20,756 nucleotides of DNA from Candidatus Mcinerneyibacteriota bacterium (GTDB taxonomy: Bacteria > Macinerneyibacteriota > Macinerneyibacteria > Macinerneyibacteriales > DSCS01). Position numbers and translations under genes: made by a program. Numbering within the stretch: the first letter of the stretch is position 1; every line of letters starts with the position of its first letter. Below are positions 1 to 7,055 of this stretch, in pieces. A model generated the notes under the pieces. That model was given only the letters and a program-made list of their open reading frames with translations. It made no database searches and was not told the DNA's origin. The stretch is taken from contig JAFGWL010000029.1 in assembly GCA_016937175.1 (NCBI GenBank), positions 1-20,756 of the forward strand, given 5' to 3'.

Positions 1-416
1 ACGGCCAGCCCGAACTTCATCCCCCGGATCTCCACCAGGGCAGGGTTGCTCCCGGCTTCAAAGACCTTCTCCTCCCCGGTCAGGGTAAAGAGATGGATCT
101 TGGAATAAGCCGCTGCCAGTTCGCCGTCAGGGCCGAAGACGGTGAGGGTATTGACAACCTTCTCCCCCTTCGGTTCCGCAAAGGAACCCGGAATAAAAGT
201 GCAGCTGTATTTGCGTGCCAGCGATGAAGCCCAGCTGACCATCTCATCCCGGTTCCGGGCTCTTTCCCTGACTGAACCCAATTCGTATCCGGTATTGAAA
301 AGTTCCGGAGCTATATAAAGAGAGGCTTTCCGGGATGCCATGGCAGCTTCGATACGCTCCCTGTTTCTTTTCAGCTGATTATAGGCGGTATTCAGCTGAA
401 AAACGGCAATTTTCAT
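1..416 (-). CDS. Carbon-nitrogen hydrolase (nitrilase/amidase family), 3' end off window
   Basis: This is the N-terminal 138 residues of a nitrilase-superfamily enzyme, which hydrolyses amide or nitrile C-N bonds in the cytoplasm through a Glu-Lys-Cys triad. The start reads MKIAVFQLN, typical of the family. Glu38 lies in APELFNTGYE and matches the catalytic Glu; Lys106 in YSKIHLF matches the catalytic Lys. The nucleophilic Cys would lie beyond position 1 and cannot be seen. The family is usually about 260-300 residues, so roughly half is present. An ATG start at 416 is preceded by a G-rich Shine-Dalgarno (GAGGGGGG). It is transcribed divergently from the gamma-glutamyltransferase gene and has its own promoter. 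The substrate cannot be assigned; omega-amidase or another small amide hydrolase is possible. Confidence 0.88.
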   Translation of the reverse strand, partial: MKIAVFQLNTAYNQLKRNRERIEAAMASRKASLYIAPELFNTGYELGSVRERARNRDEMVSWASSLARKYSCTFIPGSFAEPKGEKVVNTLTVFGPDGELAAAYSKIHLFTLTGEEKVFEAGSNPALVEIRGMKFGLA

Positions 417-446
417 AGCTGCCCCCCTCATTTCCCTTTATATTGG

Positions 447-475
447 ATAATACTCGTGGGGCTTTTCATTGTCAA
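447..475 (-). promoter_or_regulatory. Sigma-70-type promoter for the carbon-nitrogen hydrolase
   Basis: On the minus strand a consensus -35 TTGACA (470-475) is followed after exactly 17 bases by TATTAT (447-452), a one-mismatch -10. It lies about 30 bases upstream of the ATG at 416. Spacing and match are close to ideal. Confidence 0.7.
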
Positions 476-494
476 GAAAACAAATGGAGAAGCC

Positions 495-522
495 TTGACG
501 AAGGGAACTTTTTCGCTATCCT
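495..522 (+). promoter_or_regulatory. Probable promoter for the gamma-glutamyltransferase/YkgJ-like pair
   Basis: TTGACG (495-500) and TATCCT (517-522) are separated by 16 bases and lie about 28 bases before the start at 550. The -10 is weak (two mismatches), so the promoter may be moderate. It sits back to back with the minus-strand promoter at 447-475. Confidence 0.5.
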
Positions 523-549
523 AAATAAAAAAGCTGAGAAGGAGGCCCT

Positions 550-2157
550 ATGCGATTCGATGCTCTTCACTACCGCTACCCGTCCCAAAGGACCCTCGTT
601 TACGGGACGCATGGAATGGTCGCTACTTCAACGCCCCTTGCAGCCCAGGCGGGGCTCCAGATCCTCCGGGAAGGAGGAAATGCCATCGACGCCGCCGTAG
701 CTGCAGCAGCAGCCCTCACGGTGACAGAGCCCACGTCCAACGGCATCGGCGGCGATGCTTTTGCCCTGTTCAGCTATAATGGAAAGCTCTACGGCCTCAA
801 CGGAAGCGGCTGCTCCCCGGCCCTGCTGACCCCTTGCCTTTTAAAAGAGAAAGGCCTGGACAAGATGCCCGCCCACGGGTGGCTTCCTGTGACCGTCCCC
901 GGAATCCCGGGATCCTGGGCAGCCCTGGTGAACCGGTTCGGGCTCCTCCCCCTCTCTCAGGCCCTGGCCCCGGCTGTGGAAATAGCCCGGGAAGGATATC
1001 CCGTCTCTCCTGTCACATCCCGTTTCTGGGAAAGAGCGGTAAAACGCTATAGAGAGATTCTGAAGGGAGAAGAGTTCTCTCCCTGGTTTTCCCATTTTGC
1101 TCCCCTGGGAAGAGGCCCTTACCCCGGCGAGATCTGGTCGTCACCCGATATGGCTGAAACACTGACACTCATCGGAGAGACTGACGCCAGAGCATTTTAT
1201 GAAGGGCCCCTCGGCGAAGCCATAGAGGATTACGCCATAAAAACAGGAGGGGTTTTGCGCCTTTCGGATCTGGCTGCCTTCACTCCGCAATGGGTGGACC
1301 CCCTTTCTGTGGAGTATAAGGGGAAAAAGATCTGGGAACTTCCCCCCAACGGCCAGGGAATGGCCGCGCTCATGGCTCTCAATATATTGAAGGAACTCCC
1401 TGAGACTTCTTATGACTCGGCTGAATATATCCACTATTCCATCGAAGCGATGAAACTGGCCTTCAGCGACTGCATGGCCTATCTGGCTGATCCCGCCTCT
1501 ATGCCCATTTCTCCTGAAAACCTTCTTTCCGAAGGGTATGCGGCTGAACGTGCCCGCCTGATCGGAAACAAAGCCCTCAGCCCTTTCCCCGGAAAGCCTC
1601 CCGGGAACGGCACTGTCTATCTGGCCACAGCAGACAAAGAGGGGAATATGGTCTCCTATATTCAAAGCAATTATATGGGATTCGGCTCGGGAATCGTTAT
1701 CCCGGGGACAGGCATCTCCCTGCAGAACCGGGGCCATGGCTTTACTCTTGAAGAGGGACACCCCAACTCCCTTGAACCCGGAAAAAGGCCCTATCATACC
1801 ATCATCCCCGCATTTCTCACAGAAACGGACGATACCCCTTTGGGCCCTTTCGGGGTCATGGGAGGCTTTATGCAGCCTCAGGGCCATCTCCAGGTTGCTT
1901 CCGCCCTCATCGAGGGACACCACAACCCCCAGGAAGCTATTGACAAACCCCGTTGGCAATGGCATCACGCAAAAAAGATCACATGTGAAGCAACCTTTGA
2001 CCCTGCCACCCTTGAAAAACTGAAAGAGATGGGACATGATATGGTCAAGGACCCCGATGGCTTTTTCGGGCGGGGTGCGATGATCCTGAAGACAGAAGAA
2101 GGGAGCCTGTGCGGAGCCACAGACCATCGGGCCGACGGGACTGTGGCCGCTTGGTAA
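550..2157 (+). CDS. Gamma-glutamyltransferase family protein (Ntn-hydrolase)
   Basis: A 535-residue member of the gamma-glutamyltranspeptidase family, which autoprocesses into two chains and hydrolyses or transfers gamma-glutamyl or similar acyl groups. The N-terminal half carries the family signature GGNAIDAAVAAAAALTV (42-58) and GIGGDAF. The probable autocleavage nucleophile is Thr355 in PGNGTVYLATAD, which starts the small chain. The later VMGGFMQPQGH (437-446) replaces the GSPGG-type oxyanion region of classical GGTs, and LPPNGQG replaces the usual PPSSGG. Both variants are typical of the YwrD-like branch. No signal peptide is visible, unlike secreted glutathione-degrading GGTs, so a cytoplasmic role is likely. 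A GGAGG Shine-Dalgarno lies just upstream of the ATG. The next gene starts one base after its stop, so they are co-transcribed. The substrate is unknown. Confidence 0.93.
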   Translation: MRFDALHYRYPSQRTLVYGTHGMVATSTPLAAQAGLQILREGGNAIDAAVAAAAALTVTEPTSNGIGGDAFALFSYNGKLYGLNGSGCSPALLTPCLLKEKGLDKMPAHGWLPVTVPGIPGSWAALVNRFGLLPLSQALAPAVEIAREGYPVSPVTSRFWERAVKRYREILKGEEFSPWFSHFAPLGRGPYPGEIWSSPDMAETLTLIGETDARAFYEGPLGEAIEDYAIKTGGVLRLSDLAAFTPQWVDPLSVEYKGKKIWELPPNGQGMAALMALNILKELPETSYDSAEYIHYSIEAMKLAFSDCMAYLADPASMPISPENLLSEGYAAERARLIGNKALSPFPGKPPGNGTVYLATADKEGNMVSYIQSNYMGFGSGIVIPGTGISLQNRGHGFTLEEGHPNSLEPGKRPYHTIIPAFLTETDDTPLGPFGVMGGFMQPQGHLQVASALIEGHHNPQEAIDKPRWQWHHAKKITCEATFDPATLEKLKEMGHDMVKDPDGFFGRGAMILKTEEGSLCGATDHRADGTVAAW

Positions 2158-2158
2158 T

Positions 2159-2791
2159 ATGGACATTAACGGAATAGAACTCTACAAAAACCTGCTGGAA
2201 GAGACCTTCGCCTGGAAAGATAAAGCAGCAGGACACCTGAGAGGCCTCATCCATTGCTCCAAGGGATGCTCCCATTGCTGCCACGGCCTCTTTTATGTCA
2301 CCTATCTGGACCTTATGCTTCTCCTGGAAGGCTGGAAAAGACTTCCCCCTGAAACTCAAGAAGGAGTCCTGGAACGCTCCCGGTCCATCAAACAGAAGAT
2401 GAAACAGTTTTTCGGTATCGAGAGTTTTAACCAGCTGGACGACCACCGGGAAGATATTTTTTATAATAAGTTCAAAGATATTCCCTGCCCCTTCCTCAGC
2501 CTGGAGCAGGGTTCCTGCATGATCTACCCCTACCGCACTTATATCTGCCGCCTCCAGGGGCTTCCCTTCTTTGACGGGAAACAGTGGGACAACGACCCCT
2601 GCTGCGATTTCAATACATCCCTTCTGCCGCTGGAGAAGGACCCTGCCAACCGCGGACTCTTCCTCTTTAACGAAGGGGCCTATTTTGAAAAAGAGAAAAC
2701 TCTCTTCAGGAAACTGGGCCTGGAAGAGAAGGCTGATACCTACTATGTGATACCGGACATCATCGATTTCGTCCCCGAGGAAAGCTCTTAA
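2159..2791 (+). CDS. YkgJ-like cysteine-cluster (predicted metal-binding) protein
   Basis: A 210-residue soluble protein with the cysteine pattern of the YkgJ/CxxCxxCC family, predicted to chelate zinc or an iron-sulfur cluster. C33, C37, C40 and C41 form CSKGCSHCC. C110, C120 and C130 lie in CPFL, GSCMIYPYRTYICR, and the pair C148-C149 follows in NDPCCDF. The middle block with CxxxPYRP/T-like spacing is the family hallmark. The start ATG sits one base past the GGT stop codon, so expression is coupled to that gene. Family members have no established biochemical role; oxidative damage to metal centres or protein modification have been proposed. It ends 17 bases before the convergent permease gene. 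Confidence 0.85.
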   Translation: MDINGIELYKNLLEETFAWKDKAAGHLRGLIHCSKGCSHCCHGLFYVTYLDLMLLLEGWKRLPPETQEGVLERSRSIKQKMKQFFGIESFNQLDDHREDIFYNKFKDIPCPFLSLEQGSCMIYPYRTYICRLQGLPFFDGKQWDNDPCCDFNTSLLPLEKDPANRGLFLFNEGAYFEKEKTLFRKLGLEEKADTYYVIPDIIDFVPEESS

Positions 2792-2808
2792 ACCCTTAGT
2801 CGGTTGTT

Positions 2809-4581
2809 TTAAAAGGGCCAGAACACAGGAAGAAGAATAAGGCTGATAATTACAATAATAATCTCAAGGGGAAACCCCATCCGGGCATAATCGGTAAAAC
2901 GGTAACCTCCCGGACCCATGACAAGTGTGTTGGATTGATGCCCTATAGGAGAAAGGAAGGCACTGGACCCGCCTATGGCCACAGCCATGAGGAAGGGATC
3001 AGGAGAAAAACCCAGCCCCCGGGCTACGCTGAGGGCGATAGGAGCCATTAAGACGACAGTCGCTGCGTTATTGATAATATCGGAGAGGAACATCGTCACC
3101 ACAAGAAGAATCCCCAATAAGGCCCAGGAGGGCAAGGATCCTTGCAGATGAAGAAGGGAAGAGGCAATCGTTTCTGAGCCTCCGCTGGTCTCCAAAGCGG
3201 CTCCCACAGGGATCATCGCGCCCAGCAGGATAATAATAGGCCAATCGACGCCGGAATACATTTCTTCGACAGGCAAGACTTTGGCTAAGATCATGAGAAC
3301 GGCTGCCATGGGAAAGGCCATCTGCACGGGAAGCAAACCCGTAACCACAGCCAACACTGAAAGCCCGAAAATCCCCAATGCCAAAGGGATCTTTTTCTCA
3401 TAACCGATCCGCAAACCCCGTTGGGCCAGAGGAAGGCATGAGATAGTCTTGATGGCATTCATGAGACTCTCCTCGCGGCCCTGAAGCAGAAGGACATCTC
3501 CCTTTTTGAAACGCGTAGTCATCAGCCGTGTTTTAACCTGTTCTCCGGGACGGGCCAGAGCTAAAAGGCTGAAGCCATACCGGGAACGAAGCTTAAGGGC
3601 GGAAGCGGAATGCCCGATAAGGGAGGATCCCGGCATCACGACCACTTCCATGGTCGCCAGATGATCAGCTCTTTTTGCGTCCTTTCTGATCTTTCGATAG
3701 CCTTCAGGCCTCACACCGGTATCATCGATAAAGAGAGCCAGGTCACGGGCGTCCACCCGCAATGTCACAATATCTCCGCTTTTGAAGGTCTCTGTCTTCC
3801 CCGGGGAGTGCAGAATCTTATCCTTTCGGATAATATTGACCAGATGAACCTTGGCGTCGGTCATCGCTGCCATCTCTTTAACGGAGACTCCCTTGAGCTT
3901 CGACCGGGAAAAGACCTTGACTTCCGTGATGTAATTGTCCACGCGGAAAAGATTCTCAGGAGATTGTGTAGAGGTTCGTTTGGGGAGAAAACGCCAGCCG
4001 ATGAGGGCGACAAAAAGAATTCCTGCTAAAGCGATAACGCCCCCGACCGGTGAAAAATCGAACATCCCGAAAGGGCGTCCCAATTCACCGGCTCTAAAGG
4101 CCGACACAATGATATTCGGCGGGGTCCCGATCAAAGTCGTCATCCCACCCAGAAGAGAGGCAAAAGAGATGGGCATTAGAATATATGACGGAGATCTTCC
4201 GGCCTTTTTCGCCAATAAAATAGCAATAGGCATCATAATCGCCAGGGAGGCCACATTATTCATAAAAGCAGACAAGATCCCCACTATAAGACAAAGCACG
4301 ATAATCTGGAGAAAGAAACTCTTGCCGAGGTTCATCACTATATTTCCTAAAAGGTCCACCAGCCCTGATTGTTCCAAAGCTTTTCCGATGATCAGAACTG
4401 CCGCTACGGTGATGACAGCCGGATGCCCGAATCCCGCGAAGGCTTCTCCCGGTTCGATCAGGCCCGCCAGTGTCAGGATGAACAGAGCGATGAGGGCCAC
4501 AAGGTCATGGCGGACTTTTCCCCATATGAAAAGAAACAAGGTCAGGCCCAGAGTAGCAAAGACGATGGATTGCTGCATCAT
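2809..4581 (-). CDS. SLC13/DASS-family anion permease with two TrkA-C (RCK_C) domains
   Basis: A 590-residue inner-membrane transporter of the divalent anion:sodium symporter type. Membrane segments occupy about residues 5-200 and 398-590. Between them, about 212-288 and 303-385, lie two cytoplasmic TrkA-C/RCK_C-like regions, a common arrangement in bacterial SLC13-like permeases of sulfate, phosphate or dicarboxylates. Pseudo-symmetric substrate and sodium motifs are visible: FMNNVAS (106-112) with IGTPPN (151-156), and IINNAAT (502-508) with SPIGHQSNTLVMGPGGY (544-560). Two adjacent ATG codons (4581 and 4578) follow GGAGG; the second has the better spacing, so the protein may start there. 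The promoter upstream carries an inverted repeat. If sodium-coupled, it could use the gradient made by the operon at 11202; that link is inference. The substrate is unknown. Confidence 0.92.
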   Translation of the reverse strand: MMQQSIVFATLGLTLFLFIWGKVRHDLVALIALFILTLAGLIEPGEAFAGFGHPAVITVAAVLIIGKALEQSGLVDLLGNIVMNLGKSFFLQIIVLCLIVGILSAFMNNVASLAIMMPIAILLAKKAGRSPSYILMPISFASLLGGMTTLIGTPPNIIVSAFRAGELGRPFGMFDFSPVGGVIALAGILFVALIGWRFLPKRTSTQSPENLFRVDNYITEVKVFSRSKLKGVSVKEMAAMTDAKVHLVNIIRKDKILHSPGKTETFKSGDIVTLRVDARDLALFIDDTGVRPEGYRKIRKDAKRADHLATMEVVVMPGSSLIGHSASALKLRSRYGFSLLALARPGEQVKTRLMTTRFKKGDVLLLQGREESLMNAIKTISCLPLAQRGLRIGYEKKIPLALGIFGLSVLAVVTGLLPVQMAFPMAAVLMILAKVLPVEEMYSGVDWPIIILLGAMIPVGAALETSGGSETIASSLLHLQGSLPSWALLGILLVVTMFLSDIINNAATVVLMAPIALSVARGLGFSPDPFLMAVAIGGSSAFLSPIGHQSNTLVMGPGGYRFTDYARMGFPLEIIIVIISLILLPVFWPF

Positions 4582-4600
4582 ATCCTCCTGTCAGTCGTCA

Positions 4601-4619
4601 CTCTATACTGATTATAGAG
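4601..4619 (-). promoter_or_regulatory. Inverted repeat overlapping the -10 of the permease gene
   Basis: CTCTATA and TATAGAG form a perfect 7-bp inverted repeat with a 5-base spacer. On the minus strand it contains TATAAT (4611-4616), a consensus -10 about 30 bases upstream of the permease start. No good -35 lies 17 bases away (TTCTTT). A repressor site, or a promoter needing an activator, would explain this. Confidence 0.45.
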
Positions 4620-4711
4620 GAACACGGATAAAGAAAGAAGATTAAAGTCCGAAAATCAGGGACAATATTGCCGTAACGAGCTGAGCAAAATCCGTTTTGT
4701 CGATTTTCCTC

Positions 4712-4754
4712 ACTAAAACGCACTGAAATGCCAAATATTCGCGACTAAAATGCA
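4712..4754. repeat. Pair of 11-bp near-identical direct repeats
   Basis: ACTAAAACGCA (4712-4722) and ACTAAAATGCA (4744-4754) differ at one base and their starts are 32 bases apart, about three helical turns. They lie in the 208-base gap between the permease and the PC4-like gene, which otherwise shows no gene. They may be coincidental in this AT-rich gap. Confidence 0.3.
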
Positions 4755-4789
4755 GTCCGAATCAAAAAAGCCCTATTTCATGACCGATA

Positions 4790-5011
4790 TTAAAGATCCA
4801 GCCCGTTAAGGTAATCGCGGAGTTTCGCAGCCTCCTCTTTGGTGAGGGTAATGCCCTTGCTCATCTTCTCATGGTCCGGGTCCCACTCTCTCAAATCATA
4901 TTTCGGCTCCCGCCCGTTCCAGCTCACCAGGTTCAGCTCCTTGGTCCAGCCCTTGTTGGATTCCGACAGGATTCCGATCTCTTTCACAATCTCCACAGTG
5001 ATATCTGCCAT
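4790..5011 (-). CDS. PC4/YdbC-like single-stranded nucleic-acid-binding protein
   Basis: A 73-residue protein resembling the bacterial YdbC/PC4 fold, a small dimeric beta-sheet protein that binds single-stranded DNA or RNA. The core is KELNLVSWNGREPKYDLREW, then KGITLTKEEAAKLRDYL, matching the family's strand-turn-strand and C-terminal helix. The start chosen is the ATG at 5011 (MADITVEIV), because AAGGAGG lies six bases upstream. An in-frame ATG at 5032 would overlap the previous gene and has no such site. Eleven bases separate it from the stop of the HNH gene, so it is the last gene of a four-gene minus-strand operon. Family members are linked to transcription and DNA repair; its role beside a nuclease is not known. 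Confidence 0.85.
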   Translation of the reverse strand: MADITVEIVKEIGILSESNKGWTKELNLVSWNGREPKYDLREWDPDHEKMSKGITLTKEEAAKLRDYLNGLDL

Positions 5012-5022
5012 ATTTTTCCTCC

Positions 5023-5940
5023 TTATCCGCAATAGATGTTTTCATTATGCCAATTTAAAAACTCTTCTGAAGGGTATTCTTCACGGTGCTCAGGCAGAAC
5101 TGATAATTTTCTGCCGTGCAGAGCATAATAATCTCTGCCGTTTTCATACTCCTCTTTGATCCTGCGGCTCACATTGATCGTATGGGACCGATCTACTGTC
5201 AGATACCCCTTGTCAAAAAGGATATGAAGATCAGAACGTAACAGTAATCCGTTTTTGACTTCATGCTGTCCCGCCAGAGAGACGGGTTTAATATGAGCCG
5301 CTTCCAAAACCGGCAGAGTCTTCTCCCCGGTCATGGCACATCGTCTATTATAAGCATCCGTTACTAAAATCCGGAAAGCCCCCTGTCCCAACCGCCGTTT
5401 GGCCTCGTAGGACACAAAAGCAACATCAGCCCCGATATTTTCTTTTTCGGGAATCATGGATGATCCTAAACGGTCAAAGACAGCTCTCCATATCAACTGA
5501 CCCTCCTCTTCTTGACTCTCATAACCTTTTCCTGAAACAATGCTTTTGTTCCATATGCCCCGAACCGGAATCCAAAGTTCCTTGGGAAAAAAGAATGGCT
5601 CCACAAGTATCGTGCAGCCAATAACAGGATCTCTCTCCTTTGTTTTTCTTTTTTTGTGAATAGCTTTCCGGAGTTCATCCAATGATGTTACCCCGTTCTT
5701 CTCCCCGAAGCTTTCCCAGGCGAGGCTCAAGGGAAGAGCTGTATGGCGGGCAAAAAAACCTCCTCCCGCGATATAATCCAAAGGGCTGTGAAGTTTAAAA
5801 AGAAAAAGGTCATAAGGTTTAATATTGTGGACTTGCTGGAATTTCCCGGGCCGCCAGAAATTGACTTCATCAGGTCTTTTTTCGGAAAGAAAATCATACC
5901 ATCGATTATCAGTGACTCCCACATAGAAACGGCTCATCAT
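5023..5940 (-). CDS. HNH endonuclease with PUA-like N-terminal domain (predicted modification-dependent nuclease)
   Basis: A 305-residue protein. The C-terminal part is an HNH nuclease: C201 in RCAMTG, H216 in EAAHIKP, N230 in KNGLLLRSDLH and H239, the order of the HNH_2-type betabetaalpha-metal fold. Only one zinc-knuckle-like Cys is present, with TG replacing the second. The N-terminal 1-130 begins FYVGVTDNRWYDFL and continues DEVNFWRPG, KPYDLFLFKL and AGGGFFARH. This looks like the PUA/EVE/ASCH-type fold seen in predicted readers of modified bases, though that assignment is by eye. Such fusions are known or predicted type IV restriction enzymes that cut modified DNA. Two ATGs (5940 and 5937) follow a GAGGGGGG site. 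It is flanked by the YkoF-like gene (21-base gap) and the PC4-like gene. Confidence 0.85.
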   Translation of the reverse strand: MMSRFYVGVTDNRWYDFLSEKRPDEVNFWRPGKFQQVHNIKPYDLFLFKLHSPLDYIAGGGFFARHTALPLSLAWESFGEKNGVTSLDELRKAIHKKRKTKERDPVIGCTILVEPFFFPKELWIPVRGIWNKSIVSGKGYESQEEEGQLIWRAVFDRLGSSMIPEKENIGADVAFVSYEAKRRLGQGAFRILVTDAYNRRCAMTGEKTLPVLEAAHIKPVSLAGQHEVKNGLLLRSDLHILFDKGYLTVDRSHTINVSRRIKEEYENGRDYYALHGRKLSVLPEHREEYPSEEFLNWHNENIYCG

Positions 5941-5961
5941 CCGCCCCCCTCTTCTTGAGTC

Positions 5962-6231
5962 CTAAAGCCCGCACACATTGGAAAGAGTAAAGCTCAAAGA
6001 AAAGGCCCCCTCCCGGCGTGCCGTCCGTGTCAAGGCCCTGATCCCCTCGAAGACCGCTTCTTCCTCCCCGGAAAAACACGTGCTCATGGGGCCATATTCC
6101 ACTTTCAGCCCGGATATTTCGGAAAGAGCATTGATGGCCTTGATGATAATTGCATTATAATCATTATCGCCCAGAGGGTAGAGAGCTGCCTGACAGGAGA
6201 GCTTCCCTTCACATTTTTTTCCAGATCCCAC
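5962..6231 (-). CDS. YkoF-like thiamine/HMP-binding single-domain protein
   Basis: An 89-residue protein matching one repeat of the YkoF fold: CQAALYPLGDNDYNAIIIKAI (13-33), GLKVEYGPMSTCFSGE (41-56), VFEGIRALTRTA (60-71), then FSLSFTLSNVC (77-87). Bacillus YkoF carries two such domains in tandem and binds thiamine or hydroxymethylpyrimidine; this copy would need to dimerise. The start is GTG at 6231, eight bases after GGAGG. It overlaps the last 23 bases of the methyltransferase gene, so translation is probably coupled. No ABC transporter for thiamine lies nearby, so the ligand is uncertain. Confidence 0.72.
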   Translation of the reverse strand: MGSGKKCEGKLSCQAALYPLGDNDYNAIIIKAINALSEISGLKVEYGPMSTCFSGEEEAVFEGIRALTRTARREGAFSLSFTLSNVCGL

Positions 6232-6901
6232 AGAGAAAACCTCCTTCTTTTTTCTTTGCTTCCACTCCTTCCTTTTCCCGTATCAAAGCCTCTTCACGCT
6301 TTTCCGGGTCAAAACCGGGCCCGAAATGGAGGCCGATCTGATATTCACCCTTAACTCCGGGAAGAAGCCCCATGAGCTCTTCCACAGTGAAAAAATGCGC
6401 TCCCGCGAAAACGCTGCTCTTATCCGTTTGAGCACTTTTTTCATAAAGGCGGGCCCAGGGGCTTTCTTTTGCGATCACGGCTATGACAAGACGCCCCCCT
6501 TTTTTCACAAGACTCCACGCTTTAAGCGCTGCTTTTCGCGGATCGTCCAAAAACTCAAAGGCTGTCACGGAACAGACAAGGTCGAAGGACTCCTCATCAA
6601 AAGGAAGCTCCTTCAGAGATGTATTGACCCACCTGACGGATAATCCCGACATTTCACTTTTCTTCCGGGCGAACTTCAGCATGGGCTCGGAGATATCCAC
6701 TCCAGTGACATCACAACCCCTTTGAGCCAGGAAAAGCGAATAATGTCCTGTCCCGCATCCCAGATCCAGCACCTTCTCCCCCCTTTTCGGGGCGGTACAC
6801 TTGAGAAAAAGATCCTTCTCAGCCTTATCGACCAGAGCTCCCAAAGGGGTCTCAAACCAGCTGTCATAACTTGAAGCCGCCTTTTCATCGAAAAAGGACA
6901 T
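6209..6901 (-). CDS. Class I SAM-dependent methyltransferase (Methyltransf_11 type)
   Basis: A 230-residue cytoplasmic methyltransferase. SAM-binding motif I is VLDLGCGTG (44-52) and the acidic ribose-binding residue is Asp69 in GVDI. The post-I region is LPFDEESFDLVCSV and motif III is VKKGGRLVI (132-140). This resembles UbiE/BioC-like small-molecule enzymes rather than a DNA methyltransferase, because no NPPY or PC motif is seen. AGGAGG lies five bases before the ATG. It is the first gene of the minus-strand operon that continues into the YkoF-like, HNH and PC4-like genes, with a promoter at 6926-6954. The methyl acceptor cannot be named. Confidence 0.9.
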   Translation of the reverse strand: MSFFDEKAASSYDSWFETPLGALVDKAEKDLFLKCTAPKRGEKVLDLGCGTGHYSLFLAQRGCDVTGVDISEPMLKFARKKSEMSGLSVRWVNTSLKELPFDEESFDLVCSVTAFEFLDDPRKAALKAWSLVKKGGRLVIAVIAKESPWARLYEKSAQTDKSSVFAGAHFFTVEELMGLLPGVKGEYQIGLHFGPGFDPEKREEALIREKEGVEAKKKEGGFLCGIWKKM

Positions 6902-6925
6902 CTTTTCCCTCCTGATTCTCTTTTC

Positions 6926-6954
6926 ATCTTACAGGGGAAAGCCCCTCCTGACAA
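6926..6954 (-). promoter_or_regulatory. Promoter of the methyltransferase-YkoF-HNH-PC4 operon
   Basis: On the minus strand TTGTCA (6949-6954) and TAAGAT (6926-6931) are exactly 17 bases apart, 25 bases before the methyltransferase start. The spacer holds AGGGG-AAAG-CCCCT, a 5-bp inverted repeat that could form a hairpin or protein site. Confidence 0.6.
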
Positions 6955-6988
6955 GTCCGTGTGAGAATCAAAATCATCGCAAAAGAGT

Positions 6989-7003
6989 TTCGTTTAACGA
7001 AAT
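6989..7003. promoter_or_regulatory. Perfect palindrome, candidate operator between divergent genes
   Basis: TTTCGTT-T-AACGAAA is a perfect 7-bp inverted repeat around one base. It ends five bases before the TTGACA of the peptidase promoter and about 35 bases upstream of the -35 of the divergent methyltransferase promoter. Size and place suit a dimeric regulator controlling one or both units. The regulator is unknown. Confidence 0.55.
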
Positions 7004-7008
7004 TTTCT

Positions 7009-7035
7009 TGACAAACCTCTTTCTTTTCCTATACT
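7009..7035 (+). promoter_or_regulatory. Probable promoter of the metallopeptidase gene
   Basis: Consensus TTGACA (7009-7014) is followed by TATACT (7030-7035) with a short 15-base spacer; TACTTA two bases further would give 17. The Shine-Dalgarno AAGGAGG (7045-7051) follows at once, so the leader would be very short. Confidence 0.5.
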
Positions 7036-7055
7036 TAAGCAAACAAGGAGGCTTT

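Noticed and set aside
1141-2166. 341-codon open frame on the minus strand
   Set aside because: It is antisense to the gamma-glutamyltransferase gene, with no ribosome site or recognisable motif.
7008-7055. Upstream in-frame ATG as the metallopeptidase start
   Set aside because: It overlaps the -35 TTGACA and has no Shine-Dalgarno; the ATG at 7056 follows AAGGAGG.
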